A stretch of DNA of 64,000 nucleotides from UBA11606 sp964504305 (GTDB lineage Bacteria; Actinomycetota; Acidimicrobiia; Acidimicrobiales; Aldehydirespiratoraceae), in NCBI GenBank assembly GCA_964504305.1, contig CAZDEB010000002.1, forward strand, positions 1-64,000, read 5' to 3'. This document shows, piece after piece, positions 1-8,251 of this stretch (its first letter is position 1; each line of letters starts with the position of its first letter). Under the pieces are notes generated by a model. That model did no database searches and was not told where the DNA came from. It worked only from the letters and a program-made list of their open reading frames with translations. A program made the position numbers and the translations under genes.

Positions 1-81
1 TCCGTCGCCGTAGACCTCGTAGTGGAGGGCAATGCCGTCGCGATCGACGTATCCCTCGGTGTGAGCCAGCGTTGCGCGCAT
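1..81 (-). CDS. Alpha/beta hydrolase, N-terminal fragment cut by the window edge
   Basis: Only the first 27 codons lie in the window, read from an ATG at 79-81 toward the left edge. The peptide contains GYVDRDGIALHYEVYGDG, the usual opening strand of alpha/beta-hydrolase-fold esterases, epoxide hydrolases and dehalogenases. The catalytic residues lie outside. It starts 2 nt after the stop of the upstream TetR gene, so the two are almost certainly one transcript under the operator at 758-777. Specific substrate unknown. Confidence 0.7.
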   Translation of the reverse strand, partial: MRATLAHTEGYVDRDGIALHYEVYGDG

Positions 82-83
82 GT

Positions 84-698
84 CTACGCTCCTGTCTTGG
101 TGGGGGAGTCGGCGAGGGTGCGGAGGAGATCGCCGACTCGGCGAAGCGCACCTCTTATCGGTACGTCGGACTCGGGGATCCCGAGGAGGATCTGAGCCTC
201 GGCTCCGAGAAAGGAGGCGGCGATCAGTGCCGCGAACTCCTCGGAAGTGAACGGAGCCAACGACCCAAGTTGTGCTTCGGCATCGCGTGCGAGTGAACAA
301 AGCAACTCGTTCCAGCCGGCAAGGCCGCGTCTGACTGCGGAGTTGATCGAGGGGTCGGCCCAACCGGCCGCGATCAGTTCTTGCAGAACCCGCACATAGC
401 CGGATTCGAGGTCTTGTTCGAGGTAGTCGCAAGCGAGATCCCAACGCTCGGCCACCGACACTTCGGGAGCCGAGAAGAGCGACTCCTGTCTGATCAACAG
501 TTCGGCGTTCATGTCCTCGAACAGGGCGAGAACAAGGCCTTCCTTGGAACCGAAGTGGTATCGGATCTGGCTCATCTGCGTTCCCCCGAGTTCGGCGATG
601 CGTCGAGTCGAAAGCCCGGCGAAACCGCCCTCGAGCAGCACTTGGCGGCTGGCTTCGAGGATCTGTTGTCGGGTCGCGGCGCCTCTTGTTTCGGTCAT
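84..698 (-). CDS. TetR/AcrR family transcriptional regulator
   Basis: A 204-residue protein with the TetR N-terminal helix-turn-helix at about residues 5-50 (TRQQILEASRQVLLEGG, then STRRIAELGG and IRYHFGSKEGL) and an all-helical ligand-binding C-terminus. The ATG at 698 places the DNA-binding domain at the very N-terminus as in family members. An upstream in-frame ATG at 752 would add an unconserved basic stretch and start next to the operator. It is cotranscribed with the hydrolase on its 3' side and divergent from the aminotransferase. A perfect palindrome lies between the divergent genes, the classic layout for a self-repressing TetR that also controls its neighbour. Effector unknown. Confidence 0.9.
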   Translation of the reverse strand: MTETRGAATRQQILEASRQVLLEGGFAGLSTRRIAELGGTQMSQIRYHFGSKEGLVLALFEDMNAELLIRQESLFSAPEVSVAERWDLACDYLEQDLESGYVRVLQELIAAGWADPSINSAVRRGLAGWNELLCSLARDAEAQLGSLAPFTSEEFAALIAASFLGAEAQILLGIPESDVPIRGALRRVGDLLRTLADSPTKTGA

Positions 699-757
699 TG
701 CGAATCTCTGGTCATGGCGAATGTCCCGTTCTCCGTGCGTCCGTGTTTCCATCGGTA

Positions 758-777
758 TAATTCGTTCGAACGAATTA
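758..777. promoter_or_regulatory. Perfect 20-bp palindrome, probable TetR operator
   Basis: Two 10-base arms (TAATTCGTTC / GAACGAATTA) meet with no spacer. The site lies between the TetR start (698) and the divergent aminotransferase start (813). A good -10 hexamer, TATAAT (756-761), overlaps its left edge on the plus strand, so a bound dimer would block RNA polymerase in at least the rightward direction. Size, symmetry and position are typical of TetR-family operators. Binding by this particular regulator is inferred. Confidence 0.75.
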
Positions 778-812
778 GGCAAGTCCTCGCGTCCTTCATC
801 TAAGTTCAATCC

Positions 813-2069
813 ATGACGCAACGCGACTCGTTTCTGTCCGACGATTGCCCGCCGATGGGGATCTACGAAACGCTTTACGCGTTTCGCGACAGCTTTGGGC
901 AGTTCATGGGAGCCAACGGCACGCATCCTTGGTCACAGGGATTTCCGCTCACTACACCGTTGACCGACGGTCCCGACCTGCCGAGCAGCGTCGCCGTCAC
1001 CTGGGAGGATCGGTTCTACCCCAAAGCATGGGGTCACCCGTTGCTGCGCGATGCGATAGCGGGGCACTACAACAACTTCTATGGGTCGACCATCGCCCCC
1101 GAGAACGTGATGGTGTTCGCCGGCGGTCGCCCCGGTATCTACGCTGTTCTCGCGTTCTTGAAGCACCACGTGCAGGTCCGAATCGGCAACGTGGAATGGC
1201 CCGCCTATCTCGACATCCTCACCCAGACCGGCACCGACTGGAGTGTGGTGCCATTCACGAAGGAGAACGGATTTCATCCGCCCAACTCGGCGTATTTCCA
1301 TCGAGGCGGACTCAACGCCAAGACTCACTTGCTTCCGGTGATCTCCAATCCTGGCAATCCGACGGGCCATACACGCTGCGACAAAGAACTCGAAGAACTG
1401 GTCGAGATGGCCGAGCAGCCCAAGAATGGGATATTGCTTGATGAGGCTTACGAGATGTTTCACGAGTCTGGTGGGGTCAGCGGCATTCGTTATGTGAAAG
1501 ACCTCGACAACAGCAACATCTTCCTTGCCGGTGCTTGCACAAAGGGCCTGCAGTGCCCCGGGATACGTGTCGGCTGGATCATCGCCAGTCGCGACAACAT
1601 CGAAGTGTTGTCGAACTATTCGAGCTTTGGGATGGGCGGGGTCAGCCATCCTGCGCAGCTCTATGCCGCGGAACTTCTCGAGCCGTCACGCGTCGAGCAA
1701 GCCCGCCACGCAGTCCGCAATCACTACGGCATGCAACGGGCTCGGTACGGTGCGGCCTTTGCCGAGATGGGACTTACCGTGCACACCGGCGACGGCGGCT
1801 TCTATCACTGGCTCGAACTCCCCGAGGGACTCAAGGCGAGCGAACTCAACCGCAGATTGTTCAAGCACGGCGCGGCGGTTCTCGAAGGGATCGATTGCGA
1901 CATGGCTCGACCCCATGCCAAAGACCCGTCGTACGTCACGCCGTACGACTCGTTCTTGCGCTTCTCGTTCGGACCGCTGCTACCCGAAACTTTCGATGCC
2001 GACATCGCCCTCATGAGGCGAGTTCTAGACGAATACCGAGCCGATGCCAGCGGTTCGAAGCTTGCTTAG
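813..2069 (+). CDS. PLP-dependent aminotransferase, fold type I (class I/II)
   Basis: A 418-residue protein with the fold-I signatures in order: a substrate and cofactor loop near FAGGRPGIYAVL, SNPGNPTG (about residue 190), LDEAYE (the PLP-pyridine aspartate), and ACTKGLQCPGIRVGWI with the Schiff-base lysine and the following arginine. It transfers amino groups between an amino acid and a 2-oxo acid. The substrate cannot be read from sequence. The start ATG follows the TetR operator and its -10 box by about 50 bases with no clear Shine-Dalgarno. Its expression is probably controlled by the divergent TetR. Confidence 0.87.
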   Translation: MTQRDSFLSDDCPPMGIYETLYAFRDSFGQFMGANGTHPWSQGFPLTTPLTDGPDLPSSVAVTWEDRFYPKAWGHPLLRDAIAGHYNNFYGSTIAPENVMVFAGGRPGIYAVLAFLKHHVQVRIGNVEWPAYLDILTQTGTDWSVVPFTKENGFHPPNSAYFHRGGLNAKTHLLPVISNPGNPTGHTRCDKELEELVEMAEQPKNGILLDEAYEMFHESGGVSGIRYVKDLDNSNIFLAGACTKGLQCPGIRVGWIIASRDNIEVLSNYSSFGMGGVSHPAQLYAAELLEPSRVEQARHAVRNHYGMQRARYGAAFAEMGLTVHTGDGGFYHWLELPEGLKASELNRRLFKHGAAVLEGIDCDMARPHAKDPSYVTPYDSFLRFSFGPLLPETFDADIALMRRVLDEYRADASGSKLA

Positions 2070-2079
2070 ATCGGGCGCT

Positions 2080-3612
2080 CTAGTGGCCCAGAAATAGTCG
2101 GTACGCCGGGTTGTCGGTCTCGTCCCAGTGGCGATAGCCGAGCTCGCTCAAGAACCCGGCGAACGCATCCTGATCGCCCGGAGGGACCTGAATCCCCACG
2201 AGCACACGGCCGTAGTCGGCGCCATGGTTGCGGTAGTGAAACAGCGAAATATTCCAGTCGGGGCGCATGTTGGCGAGGAACCGCATGAGGGCACCGGGGC
2301 GCTCGGGGAACTCGAAGCGGTACAGCACCTCGTCCTCGGCGAGGGCCGACTTGCCTCCAACAAGGTGACGCAGATGCACTTTGGCGAGTTCGTCACCGGT
2401 CAGATCAAGGGTGGTGAAGCCGGCCGCCTCGAGGCTGCGAGCGATCTCGGCCGGTTCGTCGCCGTGGCTGGTCTCTATACCGACGAACACGTGGGCTTGC
2501 GCGGCGTCGCTGATCCGGTAGTTGAACTCGGTTACTGATCGATCGCCGACTTCGGCGCAGAACCGTCTGAACGAGCCTCGCTCCTCGGGGATGGTCACCG
2601 CGAAGACTGCCTCTCGACGTTCGCCGATTTCGGCCCGCTCGGACACAAACCGCAGCCGATCAAAATTCATGTTGGCGCCGCACGCGATGGCGACCAGGGT
2701 CTGGCCCTCGGTCTCGTCCCGGCGGACATATTGCTTGAGTCCGGCAATGGCCAGCGCACCTGCTGGCTCGAGGATCGCCCGGGTGTCGGTGAACACGTCT
2801 TTGATGGCCGCGCACGCCGCATCAGTGTCGACGCGGAGAATCTCGTCGACGTGGCGTTGCACAAGCGCAAACGTTTCGGCCCCTACCCGGCGTACTGCGG
2901 TGCCATCGCTGAACAACCCAACGTCGTCCAACTCGACGATCTCGCCCGCCTCAACACTGCGGGCCATGGCATCGGAGTCTTCGGTCTGTACTCCGATGAC
3001 CCGGATGCTCGGCTTGAGCGCCTTGAGATACGACGCCACTCCCGATATCAGGCCGCCGCCGCCGATAGCAACGAAGACCGCGTCGATCGAACCGGGATGT
3101 TGCCGCAGGAGTTCCATGGCGATCGTGCCTTGCCCGGCGATCACATCGGGGTCGTCGAACGGGTGCACAAACTCGAGTCCGTCGCGCTCCATGATGCGGC
3201 GGGCCTCCGATTCGGCATCGGTGTAAGAATCGCCATGCAGGACCACCTCGGCGCCCCGGGAGCGGACCGCATCAATCTTCACGTCCGGCGTTGTGACCGG
3301 CATGACGATTACCGCCCGACAACCCAGATGGGCGGCGGCCAGAGCAACTCCTTGGGCGTGGTTCCCGGCCGATGAGCAGATCACTCCGCGCTGGCGCTGC
3401 TCGGGGCTTAGCTTGGCCATCTTGTTGTAGGCGCCACGGATCTTGAACGAAAAGACCGGTTGTAGATCCTCGCGCTTTATGAGCACCTCGTTGTTGGTGC
3501 GGGCCGACAAGACCGGTGCAGGATCGAGGGGGGTTTCGACGGCGAGGTCGTAGACGTCGGCGGTGAGAATCCGCCTTAGATAATCAGTCTCGCCTGGTGT
3601 TGAGTCGCTCAC
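2080..3612 (-). CDS. ilvA: Threonine ammonia-lyase, biosynthetic (two ACT-like domains)
   Basis: A 510-residue PLP enzyme converting L-threonine to 2-oxobutanoate and ammonia, the first step of isoleucine synthesis. The catalytic half (about residues 1-330) has the PLP-lysine motif SFKIRGAYNKM, SSAGNHAQGVA, and the glycine-rich phosphate loop AIGGGGLISG. The C-terminal ~170 residues hold two ACT-like regulatory modules, each starting with an aromatic-glycine motif (PEERGSFRRF and PERPGALMRF). That full length matches the isoleucine-inhibited biosynthetic type rather than the short catabolic type. GTG start. It follows the M20 peptidase gene by 9 nt, so both are one operon. Confidence 0.95.
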   Translation of the reverse strand: MSDSTPGETDYLRRILTADVYDLAVETPLDPAPVLSARTNNEVLIKREDLQPVFSFKIRGAYNKMAKLSPEQRQRGVICSSAGNHAQGVALAAAHLGCRAVIVMPVTTPDVKIDAVRSRGAEVVLHGDSYTDAESEARRIMERDGLEFVHPFDDPDVIAGQGTIAMELLRQHPGSIDAVFVAIGGGGLISGVASYLKALKPSIRVIGVQTEDSDAMARSVEAGEIVELDDVGLFSDGTAVRRVGAETFALVQRHVDEILRVDTDAACAAIKDVFTDTRAILEPAGALAIAGLKQYVRRDETEGQTLVAIACGANMNFDRLRFVSERAEIGERREAVFAVTIPEERGSFRRFCAEVGDRSVTEFNYRISDAAQAHVFVGIETSHGDEPAEIARSLEAAGFTTLDLTGDELAKVHLRHLVGGKSALAEDEVLYRFEFPERPGALMRFLANMRPDWNISLFHYRNHGADYGRVLVGIQVPPGDQDAFAGFLSELGYRHWDETDNPAYRLFLGH

Positions 3613-3621
3613 AGACCCAAG

Positions 3622-4833
3622 TCAACCAGCGCGGCCGAGTAGTTCCAGTGTTGCGCGGAGGTATACCTCGGCGGCTTTGGTGATTTCGTCGATGGCGACG
3701 TACTCGTCGACGGTGTGGGCTTGGGCCAGCGAGCCCGGCCCGAGAATCACCGCCGGGCAGCCGAAGTTAGGCGCGTCGGTGCCGGCCGGGAAAGCCTCGA
3801 CGACCGAATCCGACCCGGTCGCTGCTGTCACCGCCCTTTCACATGTGGCAACGATCAGATGGTCGGTGGGTGTGTCGAGCGGTTCGTTGAACATCGATGG
3901 ATCCGAGATTTCGTAGCGAAACTCCGGGTCGGTCGCGGCGATGGCGTCCAGACGGGCGCGGTATTCGGTCAACACTTGGTCGACGGTCTCACCGGGAATC
4001 ATGCGCCGGTCAACCGTGAGCTCACAGCCGTCGGGCACGATGGCGACCATCGATCCGCCGCCGATCACGCCCGGACTGAACGTCGCGTACCCGGCCAGCG
4101 GGTGCGGATCTCTGGCGTCGAGTTCGGTCTGGTAGTCGGCGAACGCCGACAACACCAGCCCCATCTTTTCGATGGCGTTTACACCCTCGTGGGGGACACT
4201 CGAGTGCACGGCTCGGCCGTGGGTGGTGATCGTCATACCGATCTGACCTTTGTGAATCGGACAGATCGACAGACTCGTTGGCTCGCCCACGATGCAAAAA
4301 TCGGGTTCGTACTCGTAGCTCGCAAACCGGGCCGAGCCGACCATGAGGTTCTCCTCGTCGGCGGTACCAACAATGAGCAAGTCCCCGCCAAGCGTCAGTT
4401 GAGATTCGTGAACAATGAGAGCAACCTCGACGAACGCGGCGAGCGCCGCCTTCATGTCACAAGATCCTCGCCCGTATAGTCGCCCATCTTCCACACGGCC
4501 AGAGAAGGGCTCGATACATCGTTCGATCCCTACGGTGTCGAGGTGGCCGGCGAGCATCAAGGTCGGGGCGGACGGGTCCGAGCCAGCGATGCGGCCGATG
4601 ACGTTTGGCCGGCCGGGTTCGACCTCGCGTAGCTCGACCTCTACACCGGCCGCCCGTAGTTCGTCGGCGAACATTTCGGCGAAGTCCTGCTCGCTCCTTT
4701 CGGTCGAGGGCGGCTCGTCGAATGGGTTGACGCTGGGCTTGCGCACATAGCGACTCGTCCGTTCGACGAGTCGGTTGGCGTCGATCGCGGCTACTAGAGC
4801 TTCGGTGGAATTGATGATGTCGGGGCCGGCCAT
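3622..4833 (-). CDS. M20 family metallopeptidase, ArgE/DapE-like deacetylase
   Basis: About 403 residues. M20 signatures are LMLAGHLDTVG (first metal histidine and aspartate), GRLYGRGSCDMKAALA (bridging aspartate), GTADEENLMVGS (catalytic and metal glutamates), and GEPT with the dimerisation-domain HSSVPHEGVNAI. Family members hydrolyse N-acyl amino acids such as acetylornithine or succinyl-diaminopimelate. The ATG at 4833 is preferred; an in-frame GTG at 4848 is possible. Located directly upstream of ilvA and divergent from the ATP-grasp gene. A second M20 gene at 28186 looks more like true ArgE, so this one may act on another acylated amino acid or on a peptide. Confidence 0.85.
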   Translation of the reverse strand: MAGPDIINSTEALVAAIDANRLVERTSRYVRKPSVNPFDEPPSTERSEQDFAEMFADELRAAGVEVELREVEPGRPNVIGRIAGSDPSAPTLMLAGHLDTVGIERCIEPFSGRVEDGRLYGRGSCDMKAALAAFVEVALIVHESQLTLGGDLLIVGTADEENLMVGSARFASYEYEPDFCIVGEPTSLSICPIHKGQIGMTITTHGRAVHSSVPHEGVNAIEKMGLVLSAFADYQTELDARDPHPLAGYATFSPGVIGGGSMVAIVPDGCELTVDRRMIPGETVDQVLTEYRARLDAIAATDPEFRYEISDPSMFNEPLDTPTDHLIVATCERAVTAATGSDSVVEAFPAGTDAPNFGCPAVILGPGSLAQAHTVDEYVAIDEITKAAEVYLRATLELLGRAG

Positions 4834-4943
4834 CGGCTGACAGTACACCTGCGAGCGTGTTCGACGAACTCGTTCGAGGGGTGCCCACGGCTTCGCGTTC
4901 AGGAGTAGGGGTCAGAGACGGCCAGGTATGCAATACTCGCCAA

Positions 4944-6434
4944 ATGGCCAACATGTCGGACCCTGTGAGCGCCGCTGAATTCGATCAATTGCAGAGCGAG
5001 CTCGATGCCGTTTACTCCCTGAACTCGCCCGAGTCCACGACCCCGCACGTCATCGTGCCAATGCCGTCGTTCAGCTTGGGCGAGGGCTTGTTGTCACACT
5101 ACGGCGGTCGCCTGGCATCGCTCGAGCATCGTTTCTTGGTCGGTGTGTTCACGTTGCGCATGCCCGCGGCCCGACTGGTGTACGTCTGCTCGGCTGAGCC
5201 CGCACCGGAAGTCATCGATCACTATTTCTCGTTGTTGCCAGACCCGCAGAACGCCCGAGACCGGTTCCGCCTGGTGGTAGTGGAAGATTCGTCAACACGA
5301 CCAGTAGCCGCCAAGTTGCTCGAACGGCCGGACTTGCTCGACGGTATCACCGCCTGGATTGGCGACGACCCAGCCTACATCGAGCCATGGAACGTGGCCG
5401 CCGCCGAGCAGCGGTTAGCCCTTCGGCTCGGCCTGCCGATTCTTGGTTCGGCGCCTGATGTCTGGCCGCTGGGATTCAAGAGCGCCGGGCGAAGGGTGTT
5501 TCGTGAAGCGGGGGTGCCGGTGCCTGACGGCATCGAGGACCTGACCACAGTGGCCGAGGCGGTTGACGCTATCGATCAGCTCCGTGCCAACCGCGATGAC
5601 CTTCCCGCGGTCATCCTCAAGCACGACGATTCCGGAGCTGGCGATGGCAACGCGGTGATCCACACAAACGACCTCGATCGGGCGGGAACGGCGTCGTCCC
5701 GCCGTCGGGTCTTGAGCCGGATCAACCATCTCGAACCGTGGTATCTCGACACGCTGGAGCTGGGGTTTGTGGCCGAGAGCCGGATTGTGGGTGAGCAGTT
5801 CTCGAGTCCGAGTGCGCAGGCCGAAATCCGTCCCGACGGATCGGCCGTGATTTTGTCGACCCACGAGCAAATCCTGACCGAGGACGACCAGGTGTATCTC
5901 GGGTGTCGATTCCCGGCTAACCCCGACTACGCGGCGCGGTTGGGCGCCCATGCGCGCACCGCGGCCGGTGTAATCGCGTCCAAAGGTGGTTTGGGCCGGC
6001 TGGGGATCGACTTTGTTACTGCCCGCAGCGGCACCGACGACTGGTCGGTGCACGCTATAGAAATAAACCTCCGCAAACCCGGCACAAGCCATCCCTACTC
6101 GGCGCTTCGTCACCTGGCTCCAGGACGCTACGACGTCGATGCCGGCACCTACACCGACGACCGGGGGCAGGCGAAATTCTATGTTGCGTCCGACAACCTG
6201 GTCGAGGAGAACTGGACCGGCATTGCCGAAGTCGACGTGATCGCGGCAATACGTGACGCCGGGCTCTCCTTCGATACGTCGTCTCGTACCGGCGTGGTTC
6301 CTCACATGTTGTCGTGTCTGGCTATCGACGGCCGATTTGGGTTGACCGCGATCGCCAATTCGCCCGCTCAGGCCGAGGAACTCCAGGAGGCGACCGTTAG
6401 TGCTATGAGGGCACTGGCCGCGAGCTACCACTAA
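4944..6434 (+). CDS. PGM1-related ATP-grasp peptide ligase
   Basis: About 496 residues. The N-terminal part carries TPHVIVPMPSFSLGEGLLSH and a conserved RLVYVCS strand. The middle has an ATP-grasp core (PAVILKHDDSGAGDGN for nucleotide binding, then FVTARSG...HAIEINLRKPGTSHP with metal-binding glutamate and asparagine), and the end is a PGM1-type C-terminal domain. Relatives of the pheganomycin ligase PGM1 join an amino-acid or guanidino-acyl carboxylate to a peptide amine with ATP. I chose the ATG at 4944; an upstream GTG at 4857 would run into the divergent promoter. No precursor-peptide gene is visible beside it, so the acceptor is unknown. The M20 amidohydrolase opposite could cleave a related amide bond. 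Confidence 0.8.
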   Translation: MANMSDPVSAAEFDQLQSELDAVYSLNSPESTTPHVIVPMPSFSLGEGLLSHYGGRLASLEHRFLVGVFTLRMPAARLVYVCSAEPAPEVIDHYFSLLPDPQNARDRFRLVVVEDSSTRPVAAKLLERPDLLDGITAWIGDDPAYIEPWNVAAAEQRLALRLGLPILGSAPDVWPLGFKSAGRRVFREAGVPVPDGIEDLTTVAEAVDAIDQLRANRDDLPAVILKHDDSGAGDGNAVIHTNDLDRAGTASSRRRVLSRINHLEPWYLDTLELGFVAESRIVGEQFSSPSAQAEIRPDGSAVILSTHEQILTEDDQVYLGCRFPANPDYAARLGAHARTAAGVIASKGGLGRLGIDFVTARSGTDDWSVHAIEINLRKPGTSHPYSALRHLAPGRYDVDAGTYTDDRGQAKFYVASDNLVEENWTGIAEVDVIAAIRDAGLSFDTSSRTGVVPHMLSCLAIDGRFGLTAIANSPAQAEELQEATVSAMRALAASYH

Positions 6435-6454
6435 GCCGTCGACCGGCGCCGAAG

Positions 6455-7294
6455 TCAGGGCCTGATCGCCCGAAAGGCGTTGTGATCGAGCAAGGCTTGG
6501 CTGATCGGCCGCAACAGGTCGATCAACCGCTGTGTTTGGCCGGGGCCGACCGCGTCGACCAGTGGAGCAGCCGCGACGTTGGTCCGGTGTTCGATGTCGT
6601 CACGAAACGCCCGGCCGGCTTCGGTGAACTCGTCGTCGAGATCGAGCAGGCCTCGATTGCGGAGTCGTTCGGCCGCCGCTTCCCAGTCGGCCACGGGCCA
6701 CCGCCGCGTCGCCACCAGGGCCTTCTTCGGTACTTGGCCGGTCGCGGCGTGCAACACCAACGCCTCTACAGGATCGGCCGGCGCGGCAATGAGAGCGGCG
6801 ACGTGACCGTCGCCGCGCCATTCTCGGATGACTGTCACCAACTGCCAGAGATGTTCCCAGGAGTCGCTGGGGGCCACAACCGCACGGTTGGCGGCCGCCA
6901 GAGGGCGACCGGCGTCGCCCACACCATCGACCATCGCCGCGGCGATCTGGGTGGCCTCGTCACGTTCGGCCTCGCTCAGCAGCGGGTCGACTCGGCGCAA
7001 CACTCGGCCGGCGGCACGCATCCGGGCCGCTTGAATGCTCGACGGTTCGGCGAGCGACCACGCCATTGGGATGACAGGTGTGATCAGTTCCGGGTTGAAG
7101 TTGTAAAACGTCGCGGTGACGACCTCTGCCGTCACTTCGCCGAGTGCGGCGCCGCGGCTGGCGAAATAGTGAGCGGCGGCCGGCAAGCCACACGCGTCGT
7201 ATTCTTCGGTTGCTTCCGGAGCGAAATAGATGAACCCGTGCACACGACCGGACATCGCTCCGAGGCGGGCCGAAAGCTCCAAGGTGTTGCTCAT
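6455..7294 (-). CDS. SCO6745 family protein (actinobacterial, winged-helix-like)
   Basis: A 279-residue soluble protein. The N-terminal block (LGAMSGRVHGFIYFAPEA), the central TATFYNFNPELITPVIPMAW and the C-terminal KALVATRRWPVADWEAAAERLRNRG are features I associate with the SCO6745 family, which is widespread in Actinomycetota and of unknown function. The C-terminal ~100 residues look like a winged-helix or MarR-like fold. Its ATG overlaps the stop of the preceding LLM oxidoreductase gene in an ATGA junction (7291-7294), so the two are translationally coupled and probably work together. Confidence 0.75.
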   Translation of the reverse strand: MSNTLELSARLGAMSGRVHGFIYFAPEATEEYDACGLPAAAHYFASRGAALGEVTAEVVTATFYNFNPELITPVIPMAWSLAEPSSIQAARMRAAGRVLRRVDPLLSEAERDEATQIAAAMVDGVGDAGRPLAAANRAVVAPSDSWEHLWQLVTVIREWRGDGHVAALIAAPADPVEALVLHAATGQVPKKALVATRRWPVADWEAAAERLRNRGLLDLDDEFTEAGRAFRDDIEHRTNVAAAPLVDAVGPGQTQRLIDLLRPISQALLDHNAFRAIRP

Positions 7295-8181
7295 CTCAGC
7301 CCTGGGATGGCCTCGGCTGCGACCGATTCGAACACGGCGCGCTGACTGTCGATTGGATAGTAGAAGCCGACCTCGTCGAAACCGAGGTCGAACAGTTGGC
7401 CCGCCAAATCCTCGAACGCACCACTGGAATCCCAGTAGAAGAGCTGGCCGCCTTTTTCGCGAGCGTCGGCATCGAAGAGCAGAAAGCTATGACGCATCGT
7501 GTCGGGGTCGCGGCCTTCGGCGTCGCAAGTCTGGGTCATCTTGGACTTGAGCTTGATGGCGTCGTTCAAGAGGGCCGATGCTCCGGCACCGAAGCTCATG
7601 GTGTTCCAGGTGTCGGCGTGGGCCGCGGCGAACCGCATCATCTTCGGGCCCATTGCCGCGATAGTCACGGGTGGTCGCGGCTGCTGAACTGACTGGTGCA
7701 CGACGGCTGCATCAACCGTGTAGTACTCGCCGCTGAATGTGGAGCGGGCTGTGGTCAAGAGATCATCGACCACTTTGAAGTACTCGCCAAACCTTGCAGC
7801 CCGCTCGGGGTTGTCCCAGTTGGGCACGCCGATCATGGCGTACCCAGGGTCGACCGTAAGGCCAAGGCCCAGCGCGGCTTCGACCCTGCCATTAGATACG
7901 TGATCGACGGTGAGAACTTGCCGCGCGAAGGTAGCTGGATCCCGCATAGGTATCTGCGCGACGCATGGGGCAAGCCGGATGGTGCTCGTCGCTTCGGCAA
8001 GGGCGGCCAATGTCGTCCATACGTCGAACCACGGCACGCTCGGGTTCTTCCAATCGACGAACTGATCGGCGGTCGTCGCCAAGTCGAGACCGAGCGCTTC
8101 GGCGTGAAGGACGCGGCGACGAAGCTCGCTCCACTCTACGTCGGGTAATATTTCGACCTGAAAGCGACGATCTATCGGCAC
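7291..8181 (-). CDS. LLM class F420-dependent oxidoreductase (paralog 1)
   Basis: A 296-residue luciferase-like TIM-barrel protein. It shows SIRLAPCVAQIPMRDP-like strand motifs (here STIRLAPCVAQIPMRDPATF), the ARQVLTVDHVSNGRVEAALG cofactor region and VGFYYPID near the end. The GTG at 8181 gives almost the same length as its neighbour at 8252-9148 (298 residues); more upstream codons would run into low-complexity sequence and past that gene's stop. The two align end to end (for example GLTVDPGYAMIGVPNW against GLTIDPGTEMVGLPNW), so this is a tandem duplication. F420 versus FMN use cannot be proved from sequence. Its stop overlaps the SCO6745-family start. Confidence 0.87.
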   Translation of the reverse strand: MPIDRRFQVEILPDVEWSELRRRVLHAEALGLDLATTADQFVDWKNPSVPWFDVWTTLAALAEATSTIRLAPCVAQIPMRDPATFARQVLTVDHVSNGRVEAALGLGLTVDPGYAMIGVPNWDNPERAARFGEYFKVVDDLLTTARSTFSGEYYTVDAAVVHQSVQQPRPPVTIAAMGPKMMRFAAAHADTWNTMSFGAGASALLNDAIKLKSKMTQTCDAEGRDPDTMRHSFLLFDADAREKGGQLFYWDSSGAFEDLAGQLFDLGFDEVGFYYPIDSQRAVFESVAAEAIPGLR

Positions 8182-8251
8182 CGGCGGACCGTAGTCCAGC
8201 GGCCTTTCACCGGCAAGACCTGATGAATCCGCGGGTCGAAAGTAACGGTTG

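Noticed and set aside
4857..4943. A longer start (GTG 4857) for the ATP-grasp ligase
   Set aside because: It would overlap the divergent M20 promoter region and adds residues without family resemblance.
5415..6431. A long open frame antisense to the ATP-grasp gene
   Set aside because: Arginine- and glycine-rich with no recognisable fold; the plus strand carries conserved ATP-grasp motifs over the same stretch.
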